Notes under the pieces: model-generated
Database searches by the model: none
What the model was told of the DNA's origin: nothing
Seen by the model: the letters and a program-made list of their open reading frames with translations, nothing else
Shown: positions 47,980 through 61,022 of the stretch, piece after piece
Numbering within the stretch: the stretch's first letter is position 1
How the letters are laid out: each line of letters opens with the position of its first letter
Position numbers and translations under genes: made by a program
NCBI GenBank assembly: GCA_026874595.1
Contig: CM049313.1
Coordinates: 23,246,008-23,310,007, forward strand
Direction: 5' to 3'
Origin: Sipunculus nudus
Taxonomy: Eukaryota; Annelida; Sipuncula; Golfingiida; Sipunculidae
DNA: 64,000 nt

Positions 47980-49720
47980 ATCTTCTTAAGTTAATTCCAG
48001 ATAACAAGTAAATAAAATACCATATCCAAAAATCAATATTTGTAAAAAACATAAAAATGTGGTTTTCTATTCAACTCTTTGAAAAGCTATCTTAGGGTCT
48101 TCATTAAAAACACAAAACCTGGAGAGGTGAAAGCGAACCAAATCATTTTGTCCGGTATGAAAACTGCCATTTCTTTTTTATTCAATACATGTTAAATGCT
48201 ATAAAAAAAAAGCCTACAAACACATGTAATATAAAATCCCTAAGAATATTATGTCAAGAAACACGTCAATACATTAACTGTTGACACACTAGTATTTCGT
48301 TGCCTCTTTTTGGAATAATTTGCAACCATTCATGTCCAATATGACAGACCAACCCCCTAAGCTTACGAATCAAGGATTTGGACCAAGTAGTAGTTCCGGT
48401 AATTCAACGTCAGTCCTATTATATATAAAGTCTCACCCATTATATTTATACAAAGAACACAAAATTCATATTTTATCAGAAGGACATCAAGAAAAATCTG
48501 TCGACACTGGGTTTGTTTGAACACTGGATGTGTTCCACATGTCCTGAACTCTGTCACAGCATCATGCTGCAGATAGGTCTCTGCTTTTGCTTTCCTTCAG
48601 TGCAGCGAAGAGTTGCTTATTATAACTGACGGCCACGTGTCTTGCTGCCGCCCCCATCACACACACATTTTGCTAATTAAATGGTGTAATTTTATGATTA
48701 AAAATAGGCTCTAACTGCAGTCCATAAAAATACGATTTATTGAGAAATTATGTCACTGTTTCGCAAATATTAATTAATTGCAGTCGAATGTTAGTATATT
48801 GGGAGAATAAATCCTCCTTACCCCCCCCCCCCCCCACACACACACACACATCATTGGGAAAGGAAATTGCGCAACTGATCGTTTACTTCTCAGGTCTATT
48901 GATATCCAGCCTTTAACATGGATCACTCTTGAATCCCTATAAATTGGGTCTATCGGGTGTTGACTTTAATTACTATATTCATCTTTCATTAATTTCGTTA
49001 TTAACTATAAATATTCCCAGACTCTACGGGTCCAACCGCAGGCATACTCTTCCCCGCTCCTTTGCAGTATCCTCATGCGGTTTCATTACATCATACCCCC
49101 GTCAAACCCTGACTGATTCATTCTCCTCAAGAACATTCACTATAGCAGCCGTAATTTCTATTCCACAAACTAAAACCCGGTAAGTTAGGGGTCGACATCC
49201 AGTGACTAAAAGCCTTACAAGGAGAGTGTGATGCCAAATTGGGTGGCCTTGAAGTCTGAAATTATCCGTAATAGTCCAAAAAATAATAATATTGGTCCAA
49301 TGAACGCAGCACTGCACAATTTTGCTAGTTGCATTGGTAAAAGTACCTGCAAGGAATCAGCCAGACAATGTTCATACAAAATCATTCATCAGGTTTATTT
49401 GAAAGAAAAATAATATCATGATGTCCTGCTATATTTTAGTTGCTATAAGAAAGCGGATGAAACCCGGTACCCAGTCGCTTTAACGGTTGTCCTTCTACAA
49501 TTATTAAGAAAATCGAGGAAAACACTTTATGTTAAATAAATCTGAAACAGATTGGACGCTTCATTATATCTGCTGTCAACAACAAAAAATCGAAAGACGA
49601 TCCGGCTGAAATGTTAATAGGTCAATGTGTGACACAAAATAAACAGCACTTCTCAAACGTGCGATTGGGATTAGGAAACTGAAGCAAACCCTGGCCTTCA
49701 CATTGGATGATTGAAAGTGA
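47980..49720. other. Non-coding 3' flank
   Basis: No gene recognised. Contains a C15/(AC)n composite microsatellite at 48821-48850 and otherwise unremarkable AT-rich DNA. Confidence 0.5.
48821..48850. repeat. Poly-C / (AC)n composite microsatellite
   Basis: C15 followed directly by about seven AC units. Confidence 0.95.
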
Positions 49721-49728
49721 CTGGAATT

Positions 49729-49935
49729 CAGGGGCGGATACAGGATTTAGGAAAAGGGGGGGGTCCAACCAGAGAGGACTGATGAAAAACCTTTAAAAAA
49801 TATCACCAGGTCCGGAAAAGGGGGGGGGGGGGGTTCCAGGCCGCAAAATTTTGTCTAAAAGCCTTAAAAAAGCTTGAAGCGGATGAAAAAATGGGGGGGG
49901 GGGGGGTCCGGCATTTTAGAAAAGGGCCACTGGAG
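49729..49935 (+). repeat. Repeat end with CAGGGGCGGATAC and three poly-G tracts
   Basis: CAGGGGCGGATAC (49729-49741) leads into GGAAAAGGGGGGGGG-type blocks. G runs sit near 49756, 49819 and 49892, each preceded by GAAAA or GAAAAAAT and followed by a TCC or TTCC context. The reverse complement of the same 13-mer occurs at 53533-53545. The sequence resembles a DNA-transposon terminus of hAT type, but no matching target duplication was seen. Confidence 0.5.
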
Positions 49936-49939
49936 AACG

Positions 49940-50173
49940 GGTAAGATTTTGTTTAGATCCGGCACATGATCCGATTTTCAGGAACGTCATTAAAGAATAT
50001 TTACAAATGTACAGTCACTTTTGCACTAATAAACCTAGGAATATGACCGAATAAGTGAATGCAAATACGGGTTGATGAACATCCCACAACAGAGACCCCC
50101 CCCCCCCCCCCCCCCCAACACACAAACACATGGCGGTGGCTTTCATTCCTTGCAATGTAGATTTCTAGTTGGC
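49940..50173 (-). repeat. Dispersed repeat family A, copy 6 (partial)
   Basis: Shares CATGATCCG, TTCAGGAACGTCATTAA, ACAAATGTACAGTCACTT, CCGAATAAGTGAATGCAAA, CATCCCACAA and the end ATTTCTAGTTG. The other half is missing, replaced upstream by the poly-G repeat. A C21 run (50096-50116) sits inside it. Confidence 0.75.
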
Positions 50174-50267
50174 CAAGAAAATTAACCAAAAGATGTTGTT
50201 GATAAGCCAATGTCAATTTTGAATACTTCATTATAGGTTATCATATTAGGAAAAGTGTTTGGACATT

Positions 50268-50590
50268 TATCATATATAAACACACGCACAATAACATTTT
50301 CCGCACACACACACACGCTTTATTATGTATTCATGCAATGTTCTAAAAAATACAATATTACAGTATAGTATATAATACGTATTATATTTCATAATATACA
50401 CAGTATGTGTGTGAGTGTATGTGTTTAAATGTATATGAGGATTTCTAGTGAATCCGCGCAAGGGGGCTAGGACTAGTAAATATAGAACATATATAAACAC
50501 ACGCAAAATAACGTTTTCCAAATGCACACACTTTATTATGTATTCAATAAAGTTCTTAAAAATTATATGCACCAATTTATGAACCAAGGC
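50268..50590. repeat. Direct duplication with ~220-bp offset
   Basis: CATATATAAACACACGCA.AATAAC.TTTTCC, then CACAC.CTTTATTATGTATTCA, occurs at about 50271 and again at about 50489. A 150-codon minus-strand frame crosses both copies and is low-complexity. Confidence 0.8.
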
Positions 50591-50599
50591 CAGGGAGCT

Positions 50600-53500
50600 A
50601 AAGACGCTGACTGCACGGAGGGCAGGCATACATGTTAACTGTATGTGGGGCTGAAAGTGACGGCAAGCACAGACAGAGAGACACAGGTGTATTTCTGCAG
50701 CAGTATGTATCCTCAGTTTCAATGCTGCTTTACAGCCCAGCTGCCCGCCTGGATCATGCAGTGAGAGAGCTTGTAATATGACCCCCTATCGCCTGGGCAG
50801 ATGCTTGTTTCATGGCTTCTCAGCAAGTTTTGCTTATGACCGCTGCCCCTGTCGGGAAAACCTGCATAAATTGTAATCTGGTATTGACTTGGTGGCGCTT
50901 TAAATCACAGCGTTCAGGCCCACAGCGAGAATTACTGCTCAATTCCCACCCTCTCTGACAACCAGATGTGCCAAGCGTGAAATTTCCCCTCGACCCTCGC
51001 AGGGTAGCCGCGTCATCTACCAGTCTTATACAATTAATTTATGTCAGCGTCCGGTGAAAAAAGTGTAAATAAAACATATTGCTTTATGCACCACCTCAGA
51101 AAGAAGATTATTTGCACAAGATTTATATCCGCAGCGATTTCAAAGCTGGATCCGTGTTTTGTTGATTTATAAACTAGACATTTTGTAGATTATGTGAGCG
51201 CCGACTAGTGTTTAAACAGCTCCGTATAAAATACCAACTGTTGAGCGGCAAGCAATAAAGCTTCAAATGTACTACTCGTTATATTAATTAAATATGTTTT
51301 CTTCACTTATATTGGGTTTTTCATTGTTTCATAGAGGACAATCTTTTCCCCACTTTCATCCCAATATTGCAGGGACAATACTTACCGTGAAGGTGAGGAA
51401 CGGTGAATAACACATTATAAATACATGTAATAATGTGTTTATATGAATACATACAGTCATTATATGTACATATTTATGGAGAGAGAGAGAGACAGACAGA
51501 GGGATATATATATAGTTATATATATATATATATATGTTCAAAAGATAAATCTTCAAATAAATCTTGCCGCAGTGAGTTTAACAAAGAGCGAAAAGTCCCC
51601 TTTGCGTTGAATAAAATAAGTGATAATTAAATCATAATTTACAGACGTGAGTATGGCGTACAAATTCCGAATCATTAACAAAGTAGGATTTTACGGTTGG
51701 ACTCATTCTTGCGGTGTTATTTCCGCTTCAAAAAGTGAGCACAATTTGAAAGCTCTCCGTAAGGAAACATTTAATACTTCTGTACTTCTGGGATATAAAA
51801 CGTACATTAACCCAGAGGGTCAAAGGTCAGGGATATGGACCAATGTATGGTGGAACGAAATGATGTCGTTTGGCATAAGGTACGGCGCTTGAGATAGTGG
51901 CGGCGCCATATTTAATGCTCCTTTTCAGTCGTCTTTTCTTCGCATTTCCAAGGTTCCCTTGGCTTCTCATTTTATGAAGCGAATGTGATTCTATTGGATG
52001 ACTTTATTATGGTCCAGCTGAAAGGGACGTTGAATGATTCCATTATTTAAGATGCAAATAGGCAATGTAACCCGGACCTTCCCGCCACAGAGGGGCATAA
52101 GGCGTAATACATTCGGTCTATGGTTTAGAAATTGAGCCCAAATGGTACCCTGTGGTCACGAAAATCCGATCTAATGGCATAGCAAGTCGCACGGGTATCG
52201 TGGTGGAGAGTGTTTAAGGAGTAATCGTGTCAAAACAAATGTGATTTTCCATATAGGGATGCAGCAGGTTACATCATAACATGCTTGAGAGCATCGAAAT
52301 GTAGAATCACTAAACGAGCGCGTGGAGTAGGTGTACTCTGATGGCAGAACTGGGGACCATTATGAGAAACAATATAATAGTATTAAGGTGCTATTTGAGA
52401 AGAAACGAAAGAGGAGATCTCCCCTGAGTTGAGCCGATCCAATGACCGACTGGTGGGTCTCTGTGTGCCTTCCTGGCCTATTGTTACCAGGCCGCCAGTT
52501 AATGACTCCGGGAAATTGTTCCGATTATTCCACCTCTCCAGAGGAAATTTAACCTCTAGTGTTATCGATTCAATTCCAGATAGGCACGCATCCTATATAG
52601 GCCCACATGGTATTTCGCCAGGAATCATGCTTTAAAAATTCACAGTGTGACGTTCTCATCTCTGCACTCGAGATGATGCACCAAGACACCGGAAGTTCGG
52701 TATGTAGCCTACTTCCGCAGGAAGTGCCGAGACGAAGATATAATTCTCACGTACATGCCATTTCATGGGTCTTAAATGGTTGCTAGTCGGCACAGAATAC
52801 CCAGTGATTATGGTTTCGATTTAATTTTCCTTGTTAAAATTAAAGACCCTCCGGTTTTCACACCGATGAGGTCTGTCTTTTGTATGGTGCATGAAATGTG
52901 ACAGGAAAGCTTAATTGAATCCCCCCCCCCCCCGACCTACAACCGGCTACAACGTTTTCATTGTTAATAAAACTCCAAATAGAGTAAAACATATCCACTT
53001 TAGGGCTTTCCATGGGAGATAAAATTTCTGCATGCTCCTGCCTTTATATTGGTGGTCCATCTGAGTTTGGGGATATGATCCGTGTTAAATTCTGAATGGT
53101 TGTTTTATAATGAATCTTTTTTTTTATTTTCTGTCATTGTTGTATTTTTATTTGATAAAATAATCGTTTCATTATATGATTATTTGATAACAGTGTAATG
53201 TACCGGCAGTGTTTACAGAACTGACTGGTTTGTTGAAGGCAGCCGCCGTTGGACAGTAACTGCGACAAGGGCACTCGTTGTTCCTTCTGGTCCTGCTGTT
53301 AAAAGTCCGCGCATCCCATCGGCCGCTAATACTCCTAGAACCGGGCGCACGACAGATATTTCGAACGACACAGACGCTTTCCCCGGCCTTCCCGAAAGCC
53401 CTGTCTAAAATTATACATGTGTAGATGACCTGCTATGGTGTTATTTTACCGATCATTTTTTTTTTAAAATGAATGACTTTTAAAGTATCATTGACAGTTC

Positions 53501-54720
53501 CTAGTAATTTCCCTTATAAACAATGAAGTCCGGTATCCGCCCCTGTACTGTGAACACTTGAAATATATGGTTCTTTAAAGATGAACAATTAATTGTTCAC
53601 GTTAAAATTCTTTAGAACTATCAAGGATCAATAAAAGCAATGTGAAGTAGCAGATTTAAATGATCCGTCTGATTTTTTCCAGTAGTATCTTTATCGTATT
53701 ATACTTCAAAATTATAGGACATTGTAGGAATTTGAGGTATCCTGAAATACATATCGCCAGCAGTAGCGTACAAAAAGTGGTATATCTGTCTGCCCGTTCG
53801 TCGGTTTGTCGCTATGAAAATTGAAATAATTTAACCGCATGACACTCAGAGTCATACAACATTACATCAGAAATTCACGCGTTATTTCTGTCACGTCTAT
53901 AAATGATTACAATCACCGGTCAGGTCAGAAGGTTGATCAAAAATCGTGTTTTCTCGCCTGATCGCGACGTTCACGAGACATAAGTCATGCTGTATGAATT
54001 GGATAATGAGTGACCGACCGGGGTACATGTACAGATTTGTTTTTTATTTTTACTGAGGTGAGCCAGACAGGACTTGGGTGGTTTATAAAGATGTGCCCGT
54101 CCCTCCCACGGGACCAGTAGGCTATGCTAGAAAGGCTTGTCACATGTTTACGTTGTTTATAGCATGTCCGTTGGGGATTCTTGCTTTAGACAAATGCTTT
54201 CACAGTTGCCTGGACGAGCCCTCTCCCCAGAGTGCACATATGACGTACACACTATGTGTTTTACGGAGATTTTCATGATTTAAAGGAGGAGACTTTGTTA
54301 TTATCAAGCTCTGATTTAGAATGAAATCCAGTATAGATGATTTGATTACCTGCGCTAATTGTGAAGCTGTGTTATTTTAATAGTTTGGTTTGCTGTTTTT
54401 TATTAGAAATATGGAGAACGGATTATGATGAAATTACGTTAAGCAATATGGTAACACTCAAGGGACATTTCATTTAATTTTGGAGTCAGGGATCATAATA
54501 GTGTAAGTGTCTTTCTATTCTTTCCTTTGCGAGACCGGTCATCTTGTTTAACCTTGGCCGGTGTAATATTAATTGACTGGTATAAGGATGGCCTGTGTTC
54601 TGTCTAGCATAACTAACTTGTAATCGAGTTCATGTGATTAAGGAGCAGAAGCCATAATGTAATATTATATACTTTCCACCAATATACTTTCCTTTGTTTA
54701 TGGTATTCTTTATCAGGGGA
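50600..54720. other. Non-coding intergenic stretch
   Basis: No gene recognised. Contains (GA)n at about 51479-51495, interrupted (TA)n at about 51504-51536, and C13 at 52921-52933. Three ETS-type GGAAGT cores lie within 40 bp at 52688-52726. The stretches 50880-51130 and 53220-53420 are richer in G+C and might be conserved non-coding elements, but nothing in a single sequence proves it. Confidence 0.45.
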
Positions 54721-54721
54721 T

Positions 54722-57700
54722 GCATGGTCACCCACGTTGATAGTACTGAAATAGGTCGGGATGGTCACCCACGTTGATTGTACTGAAATGGGTCGGGATG
54801 GTCACTAACGTTGATAGTACTGAAATAGGCCGGGATGGTCACTAACGTTGATAGTACTGAAATAAGCCGGGATGGTCACTCACATTGATAGCACTGAAAT
54901 AGGTCGGGATGGTCACTAACGTTGATAGTACTGAAATATGTCGGGATGGTCACTAACGTTGATAGTACTGAAATAGGCCGGGATGGTCACTAACGTTGAT
55001 AGTACTGAAATAGGTCGGGATGGTCACTAACGTTGATTGTACTGAAATGGGTCGGGATGGTCACTAACGTTGATAGTACTGAAATAGGCCGGGATGGTCA
55101 CTAACGTTGATAGTACTGAAATAGGCCGGGATGGTCACTCACATTGATAGCACTGAAATAGGTCGGGATGGTCACTAACGTTGATAGTACTGAAATATGT
55201 CGGGATGGTCACTAACGTTGATAGTACTGAAATAGGCCGGGAGGGTCACTAACGTTGATAGTACTGAAATAGGCCGGGATGGTCACTCACATTGATAGCA
55301 CTGAAATAGGTCGGGATGGTCACTCACGTTGATAGTACTGAAATATGTCGGGATGGTCACTAACGTTGATAGTACTGAAATAGGTCGAGATGATCATTTA
55401 CGTTGAAAGTACTGAAATAGGTCGGGATAGTCACTAACGTTGATAGTACTGAAATAGGTCGGGATGGTCACTCACGTTGATAGCACTGAAATTAGTCGAG
55501 ATGATCACTAACGTTGATAGTACTGAAATAGGTCGGGATGGTCACTAACGTTGACAGCACTGAAATAGGTCGGGATGGTCACTAACGCTGATAGTACTGA
55601 AATGGGTCGGCATGGTCACTAACGTTGATAGTTCTGAAATAGGTCGGGATGGTCACTAACGTTGATAGTACTGAAATAGGTCGGGATGGTCACTAACGTT
55701 GATAGTACTAAAATGGGTCAGGATAGTCACTAACGTTGATTGTACTGAAATGGGTCGGGATAGTCACTAACGTTGATTGTACTGAAATAGGTCGGGATGG
55801 TCACTAACGTTGATAGTACTGAAATAGGTCGGGATGGTCACTAACATTGATAGTTCTGAAATAGGTCGCGATATTCACTCACGTTGATAGAACTGGAATA
55901 GGTCGCGATGGTCACTAACGTTGATAGTACTGAAATATGTCGGGATGGTCACTGACGTTGATAGTACTGAAATAGGTCGGGATAGTCACTAACGTTGATT
56001 GTACTGAAATAGGTCGGGATAGTCACTAACGTTGATAGTACTGAAATATGTCGGGATGGTCACTAACGTTGATAGTACTGAAATGGGTCGGGATAGTCAC
56101 TAACGTTGATTGTACTGAAATAGGTCGGGATAGTCACTAACGTTGATAGTACTGAAATATGTCGGGATGGTCACTAACGTTGATAGTACTGAAATAGGTC
56201 GGGATGGTCACTAACATTGATAGTTCTGAAATAGGTCGCGATATTCACTCACGTTGATAGAACTGGAATAGGTCGCGATGGTCACTAACGTTGATAGTAC
56301 TGAAATATGTCGGGATGGTCACTGACGTTGATAGTACTGAAATAGGTCGGGATAGTCACTAACGTTGATTGTACTGAAATAGGTCGGGATAGTCACTAAC
56401 GTTGATAGTACTGAAATATGTCGGGATGGTCACTAACGTTGATAGTACTGAAATGGGTCGGGATAGTCACTAACGTTGATTGTACTGAAATAGGTCGGGA
56501 TAGTCACTAACGTTGATAGTACTGAAATATGTCGGGATGGTCACTAACGTTGATAGTACTGAAATATGTCGGGATAGTCACTAACGTTGATTGTACTGAA
56601 ATAGGTCGGGATAGTCACTAACGTTGATAGTACTGAAATATGTCGGGATGGTCACTAACGTTGATAGTACTGAAATATGTCGGGATAGTCACTAACGTTG
56701 ATTGTACTGAAATAGGTCGGGATAGTCACTAACGTTGATAGTACTGAAATATGTCGGGATGGTCACTGACGTTGATAGTACTGAAATATGTCGGGATAGT
56801 CACTAACGTTGATAGTACTGAAATATGTCGGGATAGTCACTAACGTTGATAGTACTGAAATATGTCGGGATGGTCACTAACGTTGATAGTACTGAAATAT
56901 GTCGGGATGGTCACTGACGTTGATAGTACTGAAATAGGTCGGGATAGTCACTAACGTTGATTGTACTGAAATAGGTCGGGATAGTCACTAACGTTGATAG
57001 TACTGAAATATGTCGGGATGGTCACTAACGTTGATAGTACTGAAATGGGTCGGGATAGTCACTAACGTTGATTGTACTGAAATAGGTCGGGATAGTCACT
57101 AACGTTGATAGTACTGAAATATGTCGGGATGGTCACTAACGTTGATAGTACTGAAATATGTCGGGATAGTCACTAACGTTGATAGTACTGAAATGGGTCG
57201 GGATAGTCACTAACGTTGATTGTACTGAAATAGGTCGGGATAGTCACTAACGTTGATAGTACTGAAATATGTCGGGATGGTCACTAACATTGATAGTTCT
57301 GAAATAGGTCGCGATATTCACTCACTTTGATAGAACTGAAATATGTCGGGATGGTCACTAACGTTCATAATACGAAGATGGGTCGGGATAGTCACTAACG
57401 TTGATAGTACTGAAATATGTCGGGATGGTCACTGACGTTGATAGTACTGAAATAGGTCGGGATAGTCACTAACGTTGATTGTACTGAAATAGGTCGGGAT
57501 AGTCACTAACGTTGATAGTACTGAAATATGTCGGGATGGTCACTAACGTTGATAGTACTGAAATGGGTCGGGATAGTCACTAACGTTGATTGTACTGAAA
57601 TAGGTCGGGATAGTCACTAACGTTGATAGTACTGAAATATGTCGGGATGGTCACTAACGTTGATAGTACTGAAATATGTCGGGATAGTCACTAACGTTGA

Positions 57701-59882
57701 TAGTACTGAAATGGGTCGGGATAGTCACTAACGTTGATTGTACTGAAATAGGTCGGGATAGTCACTAACGTTGATAGTACTGAAATATGTCGGGATGGTC
57801 ACTAACGTTGATAGTACTGAAATATGTCGGGATAGTCACTAACGTTGATAGTACTGAAATGGGTCGGGATAGTCACTAACGTTGATTGTACTGAAATAGG
57901 TCGGGATAGTCACTAACGTTGATAGTACTGAAATATGTCGGGATGGTCACTAACGTTGATAGTACTGAAATATGTCGGGATAGTCACTAACGTTGATAGT
58001 ACTGAAATGGGTCGGGATAGTCACTAACGTTGATTGTACTGAAATAGGTCGGGATAGTCACTAACGTTGATAGTACTGAAATATGTCGGGATGGTCACTA
58101 ACGTTGATAGTACTGAAATATGTCGGGATAGTCACTAACGTTGATAGTACTGAAATGGGTCGGGATAGTCACTAACGTTGATTGTACTGAAATAGGTCGG
58201 GATAGTCACTAACGTTGATAGTACTGAAATATGTCGGGATGGTCACTAACGTTGATAGTACTGAAATATGTCGGGATAGTCACTAACGTTGATAGTACTG
58301 AAATGGGTCGGGATAGTCACTAACGTTGATTGTACTGAAATAGGTCGGGATAGTCACTAACGTTGATAGTACTGAAATATGTCGGGATAGTCACTAACGT
58401 TGATAGTACTGAAATATGTCGGGATAGTCACTAACGTTGATAGTACTGAAATATGTCGGGATAGTCACTAACGTTGATAGAACTGAAATATGTCGGGATG
58501 GTCACTGACGTTGATAGTACTGAAATAGGTCGGGATAGTCACTAACGTTGATTGTACTGAAATAGGTCGGGATAGTCACTAACGTTGATAGTACTGAAAT
58601 ATGTCGGGATGGTCACTAACGTTGATAGTACTGAAATGGGTCGGGATAGTCACTAACGTTGATAGTACTGAAATATGTCGGGATGGTCACTAACGTTCAT
58701 AATACGAAGATGGGTCGGGTAGTCACTAACGTTGAAAGCAATGAAATGTGTCGGGATGGTCACTTACGTTGAAAGTAATTAAAAGGGTCGGGATATTCAC
58801 TAACGTTGATAGTTCTGAAATAGGTCGGGATGGTCACTCACGTTGATAGCACTGAAATAGGTCGGGATGGTCACTCACCTTGATAGTACTGAAATAGGTC
58901 GGGATGGTCACTCACGTTGATAGTTCTGAAGTAGGTCGGGATTGTCACTCACGTTGATAACACTGAAATAGGTCGGGATGTTCATTCACGTTAATAGCAC
59001 TGAAATAGGTAGGGATGGTCACTCACGTTGATAGCACTGAAATAGGTCGGGATGGTCACTCACGTTGATAGCACTGAAATAGGTCGGGATGGTCACTAAC
59101 TTTGATAGAACTGAAATAGGTCGGGGTGGTCAGAATTTTGATAACACTGAAATGGATCGGGATGGTCACTAACTTTGATAGAACTGAAATAGGTCGGGAT
59201 GGTCAGAAACGTTGAGAACACTGAAATGGATCGAGATTGTCACTAACGTTGATAGTACTGACACTGGGTGGGAATATCACTAACGTTGACAGTGTTGAAA
59301 TTGATCGATATGATCAATAACGTTGATACTGAAATGGGTAAGGATTGTCCCTATCGTTGATATCATTGAAATGGATCGAGATGGTCACTAACATTGATAG
59401 TACTGATAATGGTCGGGATGGTCACTCACGTTGATAGCACTAAGATGGGTCGGGATGGTCACTAAAGTTAATAGGGCTGAAATTAATCGGATTGTCACTA
59501 ACGTTGATACTGCTGAAATGGGTCGGGATGGTAAGTAACGTTGATGGCACTGAAATGGGTCGGGATTATCACTAACGTTGGTGGCACTGAAATGGGTCGT
59601 GATGATCAATAACGTTGATACTACTGAAATGAGTCGGGATAGTCACTAATGTTGATAGCACTGAAATGGGTCGGGATGGTCACTAACGTTGATAGCACTG
59701 AAATGGGTCGGGATGGGCATTAATGTTGATAGGGCTGAACTGGATCGGGATTTCACTCATATTGATACTGCTGAAATGGGTCGGGATGGTCAATAACGTT
59801 GATACTGCTGAAATGGGTCGGGATGGTCACTAACGTTGATAGCACTGAAATGGGTCGGGACGGTCAATAACGTTGATACTAC
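54722..59882. repeat. 37-bp minisatellite array, main block (~140 units)
   Basis: The consensus unit joins GATAGTACTGAAATAGGTCG and GGATGGTCACTAACGTT (37 bp). Units vary at fixed positions: ATAG/ATGG/ATATG, GATGG/GATAG, TAGT/TTGT and CTAAC/CTCAC/CTGAC. Higher-order repeats are visible: a 4-unit, 148-bp period at about 57600-58370 and a 10-unit, 370-bp period (block at 55861 repeated at 56231). Units at the right margin (58700-59880) are more divergent, as expected when the edges escape homogenisation. As 37 is not a multiple of 3 and stops recur, it is not coding. Confidence 0.97.
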
Positions 59883-60649
59883 TGTTACAGGTATCTATTT
59901 TATTGTGTGCAACAGTCTTACATGTGTCTGTGTAGCGCTAGCATTGTCCGTTGCCAAGGGAGACGCGCGAGCTGGCCTGGCCCACATGTAGGGTCTGACG
60001 TGTAGGAGCACAGCGTTTTTTGTTCTAGTATCTTCTTTGGGCGTGTGTATTATGTATTTTCGGGTTCTTTTGGATTTTTCGTAAAATGGAAAGTTCTCGG
60101 CTTGGGGTGAAAAGTTATTAATAAGGGTCTGTGTTTAGAGCCGGGAGGGAGGAGAGAGAAATATTTCAGCTGACACGTAAGAGTGTTAGTTTCGGATCTA
60201 TCCGATAATTGCAGTAGTGTCAGTAATTCTACGAACTCTATGCTGATTTAGTGGGACTGTTTCCAGTTTGCTTTCGGGATTATTACAAGAGCTTTACTTT
60301 GGACTATTTGAACTGTTTACGTGGATTATTGATTTTAAAAGACTTCTTGCCGCTGTGACAGTGGTGGTATCCATGTACTGTACAGGTCATTTATTATACT
60401 ATGCAATTGTATTGATTTACTGTTATACTGTTGTTTTACTGTGTGATTGTACTGATTAAGTATATTGTAATGTTAGGGTTGTTTAAGAATGAATTAAAAC
60501 TATTTGTTAACACAAAACCAATGACTACTTTATTCATTCCCCTAGTCATTTCACGCTGCCTAGTGTTACAGAATCTGATTTTTTTATCTCCATAACAAAA
60601 TTTATGCTCATCACGACTACGTGATCTGTTGATATTAGGTTCCGTAACA
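59883..60649 (+). mobile_element. Solo-LTR-like insertion in the minisatellite, copy 1
   Basis: This 767-bp non-repetitive sequence begins TGTTAC and ends GTAACA, the TG...CA inverted ends of an LTR. The left flank ends CTAC and the right flank begins CAAC, a near-perfect 4-bp target duplication. Removing the insert and one 4-mer restores an intact 37-bp unit. A 63-codon open frame (60268-60459, non-ATG start) is present but resembles no reverse transcriptase or gag. No internal element region is present, so a solo LTR is the best reading; orientation is uncertain. Confidence 0.65.
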
Positions 60650-61022
60650 CAACTGAAACAGGCCGGGATGGTCAATGACATTGATAGCACTGAAATGGGT
60701 TCGGATGGTCACTAATGTTGATAGAAATGAAATGGGTTGGGATGGTCATTACCGTTGATAACACTGAAATGGATTGGGATGGTCACTAATGTTGATAGCA
60801 CTGAAATGGGTCGGGATGGTCACTAACGTTGATAGCACTGAAATGGGTCAGGATGGGCACTAACGTTGATAGGGCTGAACTGGATCGGGCTTTCACTCAC
60901 GTTGATACTGCTGAAATGGGTCGGGATGGTCAATAACGTTGATACTGCTGAAATGGGTCGGGATGGTCACTAACGTTGATAGCACTGAAATGGGTCGGGA
61001 CGGTCAATAACGTTGATACTAC
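60650..61022. repeat. 37-bp minisatellite, middle block (~10 units)
   Basis: Divergent 37-bp units between the two LTR-like copies. It corresponds unit for unit to flanking array sequence, which shows the two LTR copies arose by duplication rather than as a full LTR element. Confidence 0.95.

Noticed and set aside
50270-50722. 150-codon minus-strand open frame as a gene
   Set aside because: It spans a 220-bp duplication and CA/TA low-complexity DNA; the translation is repetitive and motif-free.
59388-59609. Repeat protein encoded by the minisatellite
   Set aside because: The 37-bp period shifts frame each unit and stops recur; the frame is open only over a short diverged part.
54722-59882. 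CRISPR-like array
   Set aside because: Units are contiguous near-identical 37-mers with no unique spacers, in a eukaryotic context.
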